A stretch of DNA of 64,000 bases, taken from the NCBI RefSeq assembly GCF_907165205.1, contig NC_058195.1, positions 20,232,936 through 20,296,935 of the forward strand. The letters are read 5' to 3'. Position 1 is the first letter of the stretch. Each line of letters starts with the position of its first letter. Below are positions 24,384-34,690 of this stretch, piece by piece. Below the pieces are notes generated by a model that did no database searches, was not told the DNA's origin, and saw only the letters and a program-made list of their open reading frames with translations. The translations under genes and the position numbers were made by a program. Origin of the DNA: Coccinella septempunctata (lineage: Eukaryota; Arthropoda; Insecta; Coleoptera; Coccinellidae).

Positions 24384-24510
24384 CATATACAGGGTGTTGT
24401 TTCGACTCGAAACCTACTCATAAAATTTTTTTGAGCTGGACCTGGAATGAGAAATTTTTTTATTATGGTAATCGATATAGCACTCCTGACATTGAACATA
24501 CGAATCAAAT
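24384..24510 (+). repeat. Dispersed repeat starting ACAGGGTGTTGTTTCGAC, copy 2
   Basis: It starts TACAGGGTGTTGTTTCGACT and matches 15500-15628 in inverse for about 125 bases. The opposite terminus was not found; the following sequence to about 25290 is non-coding, with no supported gene. Confidence 0.6.
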
Positions 24511-25299
24511 ATCACAAAATGTATGGGGTGGTTGATAAGTTAAAATTAATTCAAAAAATTGGGAAAATTAGTAAACCAGTTTGTATCATGGTTACGAAGA
24601 ATGGTAGACCCATAAAATACCCTGATTGTATGCGAATTTCCCAATAAATCATACTGTATGATAAAATTTTTGACATTTCCCGAATTCATGATAGCTTAGG
24701 AAATTAATATTTAGCATATATCAGTAAAGTGAAGAAGGAGTCTTCAACGTATTTGTCCTCCATTCATTCGAAAAATGAGCCACTATGATGATTATATTAC
24801 TTTTCAACAAATTTTCTCGTGAAATATTCATGTCGAATACTAATCGACATAAAAATACAGGCTTAATATTCAAGGATTTTGTTGTGCGGCAAATTCGCCC
24901 ATCACATTTTTCTCCAAATCATTTGCCTCATGGCTCGTGATTATCAACATTCGCAAAATTGCTATGCACCAAGCTTTCATATTACAATCGACAAACTTTG
25001 CTGGCAAAATTTCATCTCTAATGCTTTTACATATATGAAAAAACCATTTTCATTTCTTGTGTAAATGGAAATGCTAAGGTTACAAAGATATTTCTGGTTT
25101 TAATACTGGGAAGAGAATATAGCACAATACAGAGATCTATAAAACGAAATGAGATAATGAAAACGTATCCAATCTTTTTTGCAGGTGATCATTGTTTCTG
25201 ATTTGCAGGAATTTCGAATGATATTCGAAGTATATAGTGGAATTTGGAAAAACGCAATTGGGATTAATTGAACGGGAGAAATACATATTTCTATATTTG

Positions 25300-25530
25300 A
25301 AAACTACAATGCCAAGACCGCTATGAAAGTAAGCAGTATATTACCCTGATTAGGGTCCTGGAAGGCAACATTAGTCATAATATCAATTCCAAGACTGTCT
25401 TGGAACTGATATTTGGGTCCTGGAAGTCAACATTAGACATAATGTCAATTCCAAGACCGTCCCGGAGCTATACAATTGTCTTGGAACTAGCCGTTAGCTG
25501 ATCGGAAATGTCCCGGAACTCGACTTTAGT
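25300..25530. repeat. Subterminal array of GTTCCAAGAC motifs at the right end of element E
   Basis: At least eight copies of the decamer or its inverse occur within 230 bases, some as head-to-head pairs (TTCCAAGACTGTCTTGGAAC). A 45-base phrase containing GGTCCTGGAAG(G/T)CAACATTAG is itself duplicated. Dense short sites near a terminus usually bind the element's own protein. Confidence 0.7.
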
Positions 25531-25537
25531 TATATAT

Positions 25538-25752
25538 TGTAAGAAATCGAATACACGAATATGGTGAGCCGCTGCCGGTCAAAGGGGATAAGCGCTGAGT
25601 AAACATAAACGACAGCCGAGATTTGAAGCTGTGGTACTCAGGCAATTCGATTTGGAGATCCCTTCGTGCTCGGATGTACCAGCCGCTCGATATTTCTTGT
25701 GTTTACGAAAATAAATAATTAAGTTTGGAATTCTTGAGTTTCATTTCTAATA
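25538..25752 (+). repeat. 5' LTR of the Ty3/gypsy element
   Basis: 215 bp, identical to 30442-30656 except for the base before the final A. It is preceded by TTATATA at the end of element E. The sequence after it (TCAGAAGTGGGATTGTGCC) is where a primer binding site would lie; I could not assign the tRNA. Confidence 0.93.
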
Positions 25753-25945
25753 TCAGAAGTGGGATTGTGCCTATCGTTCATAGTGAACTGTTATTTTGTG
25801 ACTTGTGTTGTTGTATTGTTACAAAAACAATAATTACTAAGACTGTTTTCGAGCTTTTATGGACATTTACTAATACTGAGTGGTTATTACGTCGTATCTT
25901 GAAATTTTATCCTGGACTGTGTGTTTACAAGACAAGTGAAAAAAA

Positions 25946-26713
25946 ATGGCATCATCGGATGGCGATTCGACTCAAAGCTTACTGGCGGAGTTAGTCAAAG
26001 TTCTACAATCGCAGAGATCTGGTGAACAGGTAGATTTACCGTATTTCAAACCCGAAACTAATGAATCGAATAAATGGGTGAGTTATGTTGAGACTATTTA
26101 GCATGAAGTAGGGTGCTCTGATGTTCAAACCTTGGCAAGGATTGGTCGATTTTTATTGAATGAAGCGAAAAGATGGTTTGAACGTTGGAATCCCGACAAC
26201 AGAGATTGGGCTACTTTCCGTATCGATTTCATCGAAGCATTTCCTCCGAAAAGGAATCTTGGCCGTATGTTGGAAGAGGCAGTTAAATTTTCAAGTGCTT
26301 GTGTAAACACTTATGAAACTTATGTGCACGAGGAGTCAGCTTTATTAAATAATTTAAGCGCTAACTGGAGTGAAGGAGATCGATTGTTTATGGAATTTCA
26401 GAGCTTGAGATACGAAATGCCGCAATGAATGCTAACTGTCGCACTATTTCCGAGTTGTTAGATTTCTTGTCATCGTTCGTCAAACCTTCACGATATAACG
26501 ATGGACATCAACGAATGATTGGTTATGAGTCATCTCTCAAAAGGAAATATCCCTTTTTTCGACAAGAAAGGAAGCAGTTTCAAAATTTCTAAGTGTTACC
26601 AATGTGGTAAAATGGGACATGTTCAAGCAAATTGTCGTGTTAAAGACAACAAATTAAAATCAGATAACAAAAGTTTCCCTGTTAGTGACCAAGGTGTTCC
26701 TAGTACATCTTAA
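25946..26713 (+). pseudogene. gag: gag of the Ty3/gypsy element, with in-frame TAG and frameshifts
   Basis: An ATG at 25946 opens MASSDGDSTQSLLAELVKVL, but codon 52 is TAG (26099-26101). After it the same frame continues with LARIGRFLLNEAKRWFERWN, the retroviral-type capsid core, to 26428. A frame change follows before the zinc knuckle CYQCGKMGHVQANC (about 26602-26643) and a second knuckle CSFCAKKGHNISNC in another frame (about 26726-26767). Gag would package the genomic RNA. The same TAG is present in the second copy at 31003, so it predates the duplication or existed in the source element. Confidence 0.88.
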
Positions 26714-26773
26714 AATCACGAGAGTTGTAGTTTTTGTGCTAAGAAGGGTCACAATATTTCAAATTGTTTTACA

Positions 26774-27235
26774 AAAGCTGCCATCGATAAACGTCGTAGT
26801 ATCAACTTGTGTTCCACAGCGAAACCTGCCGGCTCAACAAAGATTTTCATCGATGGTCATCAATTTTGGGCCTTAATTGATACTGGGGCTGACCTTTCCC
26901 TTATTTCAGACAAGTACACTCATTTATTCCAAAATAAAGTAACCGGATGTAATATAATTCTGAAAGGACTTAGTAACGTAACCATTGAAGCGACAAAGGA
27001 ATTTATTGGTTCCACAAACATCTCTGATGTGAAGATCCCAGTTACTTACGTTTTTGTATCTGCCAAGAGTCTTGATTACGATGTTTTGATTGGACGTAAT
27101 ATTTTCGAAGATCAGAGTCTTGTTACCATTACGGATCATCAAGGATCGCGCATCGTACGTCGTGAGTTGCCTGGAATCAACCGGATTTCTGAGAGTTTCG
27201 ATTCTGAAATAACTGTCGTCAATTTATGGGTCTAG
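26774..27235 (+). pseudogene. pol: Aspartic protease part of pol
   Basis: The frame contains ALIDTGADLSLIS, the aspartic protease active-site loop (DTGA), and a downstream YDVLIGRNIF matching the second conserved block (hydrophobic-G-R/N-D/N). It then runs into the linker before reverse transcriptase and is cut at about 27225, where a deletion joins it to the thumb region. Confidence 0.88.
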
Positions 27236-28530
27236 CAGGGTATTTCAGGAAATTTGTCCCAGAATTCGCTAGTAAAACGGCATGTATAACTCGCCTGACG
27301 AAACAAGGAATTCCCTTCCAATGGGGAGAAGAGCAAGAGGAAGCAAGAAAATATGTCGTTGATCATCTGACATCAAGGCCTCTGCTCGTTGTTTATGATC
27401 CAGAAGCACCCACAGAGCTGCACACCGATGCTAGCAGTATTGGATATGGTGCCATACTTATACAAAAACATGAAAACCAGCCAAAGGTTGTAGCTTATTT
27501 CAGTAAAAGGACAACAGACAGTGAATCGAAATATCACTCATACGAGTTAAAAACTCTGGCAATAGTGCAAGCACTTAAACACTTTCGAACTTATTTGCTT
27601 GGGATCAAATTCACCATAGTCACAGATTGCAATTCCGTTAAGGCAACAGCTACTAAAAAGGATCTTATTCCTCGAATAGCCCGTTGGTGGGTTTACCTTC
27701 AAGATTTCGATTTTGAGATAACGTACCGTAAAGGAAGCAACCTTCCACATGTTGATTATCTGCGTAGAAATCCTGTAAACACAATACGTCGAGTTTCGCA
27801 TAATAACTGGGCTTACATTGAACAGAAGGGAAACGAGGAAGTTCAAAACTTGTTGGAACAGCTAAGGAATGGAGATCTCGACTCTAACCAATACACTGAA
27901 AAGGATGGAATGTTGTACCACAAGCACCACAACCCAGATGGAACAATGAATCTGCAGTGGTTCGTTCCTAGACAAAGTCGCTTAGGGTTACTCCGTATCT
28001 TCCATGACGAGCAGTGTCATATCGGCGATGACAAAACTTACCAGTCGATAGCTGAAAATTTTTGGTTTCCACGAATGAGACACTTCATCAAATGTTATGT
28101 TGGGCATTGTGTAATATGTGCAGTAAAAAAGACAAGAACAGGACCACTACAAGGTTTTGTACATCCAGTAGATATTCCCAAAGAACCATTTCACACCTTA
28201 CATTTGGATTGTTTAGGACCATTACCTGTGTCTACTGACGGTTACAAGCACATTTTGGTTATCGTTGATACTTTTACGAAATATTGCATTTTGATGCCAA
28301 TGAAAAGTGTGACCACCGCAGAAACTCGTGAAAAATTAGAAACTGTGTTATCATTATTTGGAACCCCTAAACGAGTTATAATGGATGCCGCTACGTCGTT
28401 CAAGAATACAACTTTTCCAAAGTATCTGGAAAATTGGAATATCGAGCATCATTATGTTACGCCAGACATACACAGAGGAAATGGACAGGTGGAAGGCTAT
28501 ATGAGAACCATTAGGAATTTATTGAGATTT
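27226..28530 (+). pseudogene. pol: pol: end of reverse transcriptase, RNase H and integrase core
   Basis: The frame starts in the segment that follows the palm (GLAGYFRKFVPEFA), so the catalytic YxDD region of roughly 0.7 kb is missing. RNase H is present with LHTDASSIGYG, ESKYHSYELKTLA and TDCNS. Integrase has the HHCC finger (H..H then CYVGHCVIC region) and the DDE core: D in LHLDCLG, D in VIMDAATSF, E in GNGQVEGYM. The frame is then interrupted near 28527 by foreign GC-rich DNA. RNase H and integrase look intact in sequence but cannot be expressed in a working polyprotein. Confidence 0.9.
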
Positions 28531-29133
28531 GGCGGTATGTGCTGGGGTGAGTTCACGCCATTTGAAGAATGGCGTGCTCTTGGGGTGATTGTTTCGTCCC
28601 ACTGCTAGGGTCGGACTCATCAGGTAGGTTAATGAACCCTAGCAGCTACCTACGACAATCGCCGAAGCAGCGTAGTTTGTGCCTGCTATAAACGCCGGTT
28701 ACGTCGAGGGTATAGAGTGTTGCGTCGCCGGTGGCGCCATCGTTTGGCGTATGCTGCACCGCAATAGACGTATAATCTACCCTGTGATCGCAACCGTCGT
28801 GCGCAGTGATGCCATCGTTTGGCTACCCTTGGTACCATCATGGTGAGATGAAGTATTCCTCTACCATGGGTACAACTACGCCGCCACAACACTCCCCCAC
28901 CAGCGGCGCTGACTGGGGAAGCGATGCGATACGGTAGGCAGGGTACCGCCGTTTACGAAGATGGGAAAGGGCGTCTAGAGTAGCGTCAGAAATACCAGAG
29001 ATGGGAGCGTGCATTGTGAGCGAGCTATTGTCTCAACCGGTCTGGCCTTCTGGGATACGTCGTTAAAACGGCCCTCCCTCATCACGTCGGGGTCACCACT
29101 TTGGCGGTACCATGGGTACAACTACGCCGCCAC
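28527..29133. mobile_element. GC-rich 0.6-kb insertion splitting the integrase
   Basis: The integrase reading stops at about 28526 and resumes near 29134 with ETRVKAEWPSGLWKIQLVLN. The intervening DNA is markedly richer in G and C than its surroundings. It contains a phrase CCATGGGTACAACTACGCCG twice (about 28865 and 29109), TTTGGCGGTA at both ends, and a strong nested stem at 28590-28668 (GGTGATTGT with ACAATCGCC; GCTAGGGT with ACCCTAGC). It has no open frame of interest. It may be a SINE or MITE; exact edges and target duplication are uncertain. Confidence 0.6.
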
Positions 29134-29731
29134 AGATAATTGAAACTCGAGTAAAGGCAGAATGGCCGAGTGGTTTATGGAAAATCCAGCTTGTTCTTAA
29201 CACAACTGTGCAGAAATCAACTAATTTGACTCCACTGCAATTACTCATGGGAATCCAAAGTTTGACACCATTGATACAGGCGTTATTGAAACATGTGTCA
29301 AAGGATCTGTCTTCAATAAGAAACCAAGATTTGGATAGACAGCGAGTAGCAGAAAAATTGTCCTCGACACGTGATCTGAACGATGTTAAAAGAGAAGAAG
29401 AGATAACGTTCAGTACTCGCCTGGTGACTTTGTGCTGATGCACCGTGATTCTCAGATGCACATTAGTAAAAGCGATTATGAGTTTCTGGGTCCATACGAG
29501 GTGGTGAACTGCCTGGATAATGGACGCTATGAAATTAAGAAGGTTGGCACGAACATCGTGACGAAAGCAGCCAAGGAGCAGCTCAGACGATGGCCTATAC
29601 AATGGGCTTTGAATGTTGACATGAATGAAGTATTGGATTTTCTGAAGGCAGAAAGTGATTCTGTGGAAAGAGAAGGTTATAGTGTGGAAACAACAATGCT
29701 GTTATTGCATTGTCAGTCTCTGACCCGTTAG
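29134..29731 (+). pseudogene. pol: Integrase C terminus with GPY/F module
   Basis: Two overlapping frames (29134-29438 and 29432-29731) continue the integrase after the insertion. The second contains YEFLGPYEVVNCLDNGRYEI, the GPY/F module of Ty3/gypsy integrases, which helps bind DNA. A frameshift near 29430 separates them. The frame ends at the start of the 71-bp minisatellite. Confidence 0.82.
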
Positions 29732-30300
29732 TGGTAGAGCTGGGTAATGGCCGAGGTCATTACAGCTACAATTAGTACAATTTTGATTTTTGTCAGTCTC
29801 TGTACCCTTAGTGATAGAGCTGAGTGATGGCTGAGGTCATTACAGGTACAATTTTGATTTTTGTCAGTCTCTGTACCCTTAGTGGTAGAGCTGGGTGATG
29901 GCCGAGGTCATTACAGGTATAATTTTGATTTTTGTCAGTCTCTGTACCCTTAGTGGTAGAGCTGAGTGATGGCCGAGGTCATTACAGGTATAATTTTGAT
30001 TTTTGTCAGTCTCTGTCCCGTTAGTGGTAGAGCTGGGTGATGGCCGAGGTCATTACAGGTATAATTTTGATTTTTGCCAGTTTCGGTACCCATAGTGGTA
30101 GAGCTGAGAGATTACTGATGTCATTACAGGTGTAATTTCGATATTTGTCTGTCTCTGTTACGTAAGTGATAGAGCAGGGTAATGGCTGAGGTCATTACAG
30201 ATATAATTCTGATTATATGAGACTCTTACCATCAAGTGGTACAGCTGATTGATAGCTGAGGTCATTACGAGTATAATTTTAAAAGAGCAGAGTGATGATC
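29710..30300. repeat. 71-bp minisatellite between pol and the 3' LTR
   Basis: TGTCAGTCTCTGT(A/C)CC starts at 29791, 29862, 29933 and 30004, with TGCCAG at 30075, an exact 71-bp period; a first 81-bp unit begins at 29710 and decayed units run to about 30300. Each contains AGTGGTAGAGCTG and GAGGTCATTACAGGTATAA. It belongs to the retrotransposon 3' untranslated region. Confidence 0.92.
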
Positions 30301-30441
30301 GAGATTATCACTGAATTATGTCTCTGGGTCTCAGTCCCGTGAGTGGTTGAGCCAGGTGAAAGAAAAAATAATATTTCTATTTCACAGATAAGTCTTCTGG
30401 AGAAAAATGCGTCGAGAGCGTCGCAGTTGTCAGGAAGGCCG

Positions 30442-30656
30442 TGTAAGAAATCGAATACACGAATATGGTGAGCCGCTGCCGGTCAAAGGGGATAAGCGCT
30501 GAGTAAACATAAACGACAGCCGAGATTTGAAGCTGTGGTACTCAGGCAATTCGATTTGGAGATCCCTTCGTGCTCGGATGTACCAGCCGCTCGATATTTC
30601 TTGTGTTTACGAAAATAAATAATTAAGTTTGGAATTCTTGAGTTTCATTTCTAACA
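30442..30656 (+). repeat. Shared LTR: 3' LTR of copy 1 and 5' LTR of copy 2
   Basis: 215 bp, followed directly by internal sequence again (TCAGAAGTGGGATTGTG), so one LTR serves two internal regions. This LTR-internal-LTR-internal arrangement arises by recombination between LTRs or by tandem integration. Confidence 0.92.
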
Positions 30657-32013
30657 TCAGAAGTGGGATTGTGCCTATCGTTCATAGTGAACTGTTATTT
30701 TGTGACTTGTGTTGTTGTATTGTTACAAAAACAATAATTACTAAGACTGTTTTCGAGCTCTTATGGACATTTACTAATACTGAGTGGTTATTACGTCGTA
30801 TCTTGAAATTTTATCCTGGACTGTGTGTTTACAAGACAAGTGAAAAAAAATGGCATCATCGGATGGCGATTCGACTCAAAGCTTACTGGCGGAGTTAGTC
30901 AAAGTTCTACAATCGCAGAGATCTGGTGAACAGGTAGATTTACCGTATTTCAAACCCGAAACTAATGAATCGAATAAATGGGTGAGTTATGTTGAGACTA
31001 TTTAGCATGAAGTAGGGTGGTCTGATGTTCAAACCTTGGCAAGGATTGGCCGATTTTTATTGAATGAAGCGAAAAGATGGTTTGAACGTTGGAATCCCGA
31101 CAACAGAGATTGGGCTACTTTCCGTATCGATTTCATCGAAGCATTTCCTCCGAAAAGGAATCTTGGCCGTATGTTGGAAGAGGCAGTTAAATTCTCAAGT
31201 GCTTGTGTAAACACTTATGAAACTTATGTGCACGAGAAGTCAGCTTTATTAAATAATTTAAGCGCTAACTGGAGTGAAGGAGATCGATTGTTTATGGAAT
31301 TTCAGAGCTTGAGATACGAAATGCCGCAATGAATGCTAACTGTCGCACTATTTCCGAGTTGTTAGATTTCTTGTCATCGTTCGTCAAACCTTCACGATAT
31401 AACGATGGACAGCAACGAATGATTGGTTATGAGTCATCTCTCAAAAGGAAATATCCTTTTTTCGACAAGAAAGGAAGCAGTTTCAAAATTTCTAAGTGTT
31501 ACCAATGTGGTAAAATGGGACATGTTCAAGCAAATTGTCGTGTTAAAGACAACAAATTAAAATCAGATAACAAGTTTCCCTGTTAGTGACCAAGGTGTTC
31601 CTAGTACATCTCAAAATCACGAGAGTTGTAGTTTTTGTGCTAAGAAGGGTCACAATATTTCAAATTGTTTTACAAAAGCTGCCATCGATAAACGTCGTAG
31701 TATCAACTTGTGTTCCACAGCGAAACCTGCCGGCTCAACAAAGATTTTCATCGATGGTCATCAATTTTGGGCCTTAATTGATACTGGGGCTGACCTTTCC
31801 CTTATTTCAGACAAGTACACTCATTTATTCCAAAATAAAGTAACCGGATGTAATATAATTCTGAAAGGACTTAGTAACGTAACCATTGAAGCGACAAAGG
31901 AATTTATTGGTTCCACAAACATCTCTGATGTGAAGATCCCAGTTACTTACGTTTTTGTATCTGCCAAGAGTCTTGATTACGATGTTTTGATTGGACGTAA
32001 TATTTTCGAAGAT
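30657..32013 (+). mobile_element. Second, truncated internal region of the Ty3/gypsy tandem
   Basis: Nearly identical to 25753-27113: the same gag ATG (30850), the same premature TAG (31003-31005), capsid core (31036-31332), zinc knuckles and protease (31708 onward). Small differences include loss of a C in the CCCTTTTTT run and one AAAG change, which place the first zinc knuckle in a longer frame (31329-31586). It stops abruptly after GTAATATTTTCGAAGATC at about 32013; protease is cut and no reverse transcriptase, integrase or third LTR follows. Confidence 0.92.
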
Positions 32014-32082
32014 CATTCTCGCACTAACACTTTCCGCGAAGACGAAGCTGGCGTCAGCGTTCCAGTACGAGGAGCATCTCGT

Positions 32083-32086
<4 letters not shown>
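32014..32086. other. 73-bp orphan segment between the LTR tandem and (AT)n
   Basis: Relatively GC-rich unique sequence (GAAGCTGGCGTCAGCG, CAGTACGAGGAGCATCTCG) not found elsewhere in the window. It may be the stub of another (AT)n-bounded element whose body was lost. Confidence 0.4.

Positions 32087-32165
<79 letters not shown>
32087..32165. repeat. (AT)n tract
   Basis: AT run of about 79 bases on the left of the 1.25-kb inverted-repeat element. Confidence 0.97.
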
Positions 32166-32166
<1 letters not shown>

Positions 32167-33416
32167 CGTGCGTTCAAAAAAATTCGTCGTCAAGTAGGCT
32201 ATGAAATTTTGAAGGCTGATGTTCGATGGCTGAACGTATGTCTTTCCTTGAATTACTTCATCTTCCCAAAATGTAAACAATGATGACATTAACGTATATA
32301 TCGTAATTTTGTACAGAAATTCACTTTTCAGAAAAGGTTACCTGTAAATTTCACCCAATGTTCGAAAAGCATTTCTTTCATTGAGTAAGATGACAAGAAT
32401 CCAAACAATCTGAGGCGGTTAGAAAAGTTCTTCGTAAAAATTTTAACCGTCCACTATTTTCATACGTAAGAGACATGAATCTTGAATTGATCGTGGTAGT
32501 ATGTTTTTTTGTAAGAAGGTTCTAGTTACTTCAGTCATATGAATAGATCACAGTAAGATTCTCAATAATATGTTTATTAATTCTCTATAAATATTGAATT
32601 GATTCAGTCATTACTGAAAATCCATGACTAAACTAAAAGCACTGAATTACATGAAAATAGCTATTGGACAATTTATTAAAATTCAATTCAGCTATAAAAA
32701 TGCATGATGCTTTCTCCTTCATAACGTTCTGCTATTGAAGTTTCATAAAAGAAAGTAGGTCCACATTTTGCCTTTGACTGATGCATACTGTCAGTATGCA
32801 TCAGTTCAGTATGATACTGAACTCCAATTTTTCTCGGATGCTAAAAGGTTAGGTAATCACAACCTTTTCAGTTTTCTGATAACATGCCAATCTTTATGGA
32901 AACAAATGGATATCTTTTTTTCAAAATCGGGTGGCATATGCCAACGGATACTCCATCCACTTGAGATAAAATCTGAAGAGAGGTTTGTCGAGCTTCTGTC
33001 ACCATGTTGTCATTATTACTGAACTCTAGAGTTTTCTTGTTTGGTATACCACTTCCTTTTTTGTTTGAACAAACCTGTTTCGTCAACACATCGCAAAACA
33101 GTACAATGGAAAAATTCATTCTTAATAATCAACAGAAACATAGGCTTCAATGAAGTCGCCGGAACAGAATATTTCCATTTTCCTTCAATTTTCTTTCCAA
33201 TTTTGAAGTAGAATTCAATAGTAAAAGTCTTTCACACGTCCGTAAAAACCATCTTTATAATTTGCTGATAATTTTAATTCAACAACAACCCAAAATGCTA
33301 AAATGACAGTTCACCTGGAAAATAGTAAAGCACGAGCTAAGAATTACGTTTAGGCACGAAATATCGATGTTCAAAATTCCATAGCCTACTTGACGACGAA
33401 TTTTTTTGAACGCACG

Positions 33417-33420
<4 letters not shown>
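32163..33420. mobile_element. 1.25-kb element with 48-bp terminal inverted repeats, inserted in (AT)n
   Basis: The left end AACGTGCGTTCAAAAAAATT continues with CGTCGTCAAGTAGGCTATG, and the exact inverse stands at 33372-33418; the repeats are about 48 bp with one mismatch. Both outer flanks are (AT)n, so it most likely entered a single AT tract with TA duplication as mariner-type elements do. The interior has no recognisable transposase; the 84-codon frames at 32768 and 32868 are not convincing. Confidence 0.85.

Positions 33421-33496
<76 letters not shown>
33418..33496. repeat. (AT)n tract, left edge of element A
   Basis: AT run of about 79 bases, directly followed by TTTACATCTCCG of element A. 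Confidence 0.97.
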
Positions 33497-33499
<3 letters not shown>

Positions 33500-34506
33500 C
33501 ATCTCCGAACATTATGGCTTCAGACCATAGACCAACCATTATGGCGTCACCTAGAAAGAGACGACCTATGTCGGTTTTGATTCGTGTATATTCAACCAAA
33601 ACGACCAATTATACTCCCTGTCTACGAAGAATAGCGTACGATGAAAAATGAATATACGAATTTTCAACATCTGGCGTATGTTATGGCTTCAGTATAAGTT
33701 CATAACATTGTGGCGTCAAATATACGCTTTTTGTACAAGAAGATAACATTACGAACTCATGTAAATGGCGTTTAATTCCCTCACAGCGTTGCCAGAAAGA
33801 TTGCTATTCCGACAATTATGAGGTAGATTTTACAGCTTCGTTTCCAGTTCGAATTGAATATTCACGTGTCTAGTTGAGTTCGTTATCCATCTGGTCAGGA
33901 TCGCGATCTTATCCATTATAAAAATGGACCAGAAAGAATCCTCTAGTACTTCAGTATAAAAATCTACGGTTACTGGAATATAGAATCGAACTCTTGAACT
34001 TTTTCTACTTTGTTATCCAAAATAATTAATTTTGTGAAAACTACTCGACCTGACATATTCAACTGATATTTTTTCGAAAGCCGGTGCTGATCATTTTATG
34101 AAAAAATTATCTACTTAAAATGCCTATAAAGTTTGCATAATACAACAATTCTGGAGTGTAAATGGAAAAAGCTGCTAGATAAATGATTTCGATAAAAAGC
34201 AAACAAAATCTGAGTTAAAATTCAGTTCTGAATTAGTAGGAATATTTTCGGTATGAAATAAGCATATTTCTGCTGATTTATTTTCTTAAGAGTCCATTTT
34301 CACAGCTTTCGTGTCGTATGTATGAATGTACCGGATATGAAAAACACTGTATGTAAAAACTCGAAAGTGCTTTTTTATGAAGATTCAAGATTAAAGAGAT
34401 TTCTTTGTGGATATTCAGGATTTGTCCACATCCAAAATTCGTTCTGATTTTTTCAAAGCCATAAGTTTTTGAAATATGAAGTGTGCTTTTTATTTGTGCT
34501 CGATAT

Positions 34507-34690
34507 ACTAACGGCCGTTTTCAATAAACGTACCTATATCCATTGTTTCATCTACTGAAGATAGACACTACATCTGATTTCGTTTCTATGATCTATCTGT
34601 AGATATTTTTTAGAATGGTTACCAATGGTTACTAATCGTCAGTAAGTGAAACGATGGATAAATAGTTTTATCGAAAACGGCCGTTAGTTT
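34507..34690. mobile_element. 180-bp MITE with AACGGCCGTTTTC ends
   Basis: The left end AACGGCCGTTTTCAATAAA and the right end TTTATCGAAAACGGCCGTT are inverse, and ATCCATTGTTTCA is matched inside by TGAAACGATGGAT. It is flanked by TA on both sides (ACTAACGG and CGTTAGTT), as for mariner-type MITEs. The first 10 bases are themselves a palindrome (AACGGCCGTT). Confidence 0.85.

Larger units (their letters stand above)
15057..25537. mobile_element. Element E: 10.5-kb (AT)n-bounded element, subterminal motif GTTCCAAGAC
   Basis: The left end after (AT)n reads AACGTTGAGTTCCAGGACAT; the right end read inward on the minus strand is AAAGTCGAGTTCCGGGACAT, so the two ends are imperfect inverted repeats. 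The motif recurs at about 15226 (AGTTCCAAGACC) and densely at 25310-25520 (CCAAGACCGC, GTCCTGGAAG twice, TTCCAAGACTGTCTTGGAAC, TTCCAAGACC, GTCTTGGAAC). Element E holds hAT-derived, foldback and satellite insertions and, on the minus strand about 1.25 kb from its right end, an eroded coding stretch shared with D. A Ty3/gypsy LTR sits directly after TTATATA at its right edge. Confidence 0.5.
25538..30656 (+). mobile_element. Ty3/gypsy LTR retrotransposon, defective (first of a tandem pair)
   Basis: Two 215-bp LTRs (25538-25752 and 30442-30656), starting TGTAAGAAATCG and ending TTTCATTTCTAA(T/C)A, flank about 4.7 kb of gag-pol sequence. The two LTRs differ at about one base, so the element is young. 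Internal order is gag, zinc knuckles, aspartic protease, RNase H, integrase. That order (RT/RNase H before integrase) defines Ty3/gypsy. The reverse transcriptase palm is deleted, gag has a stop codon and the integrase is split by a 0.6-kb insertion, so it cannot move by itself. Confidence 0.93.
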
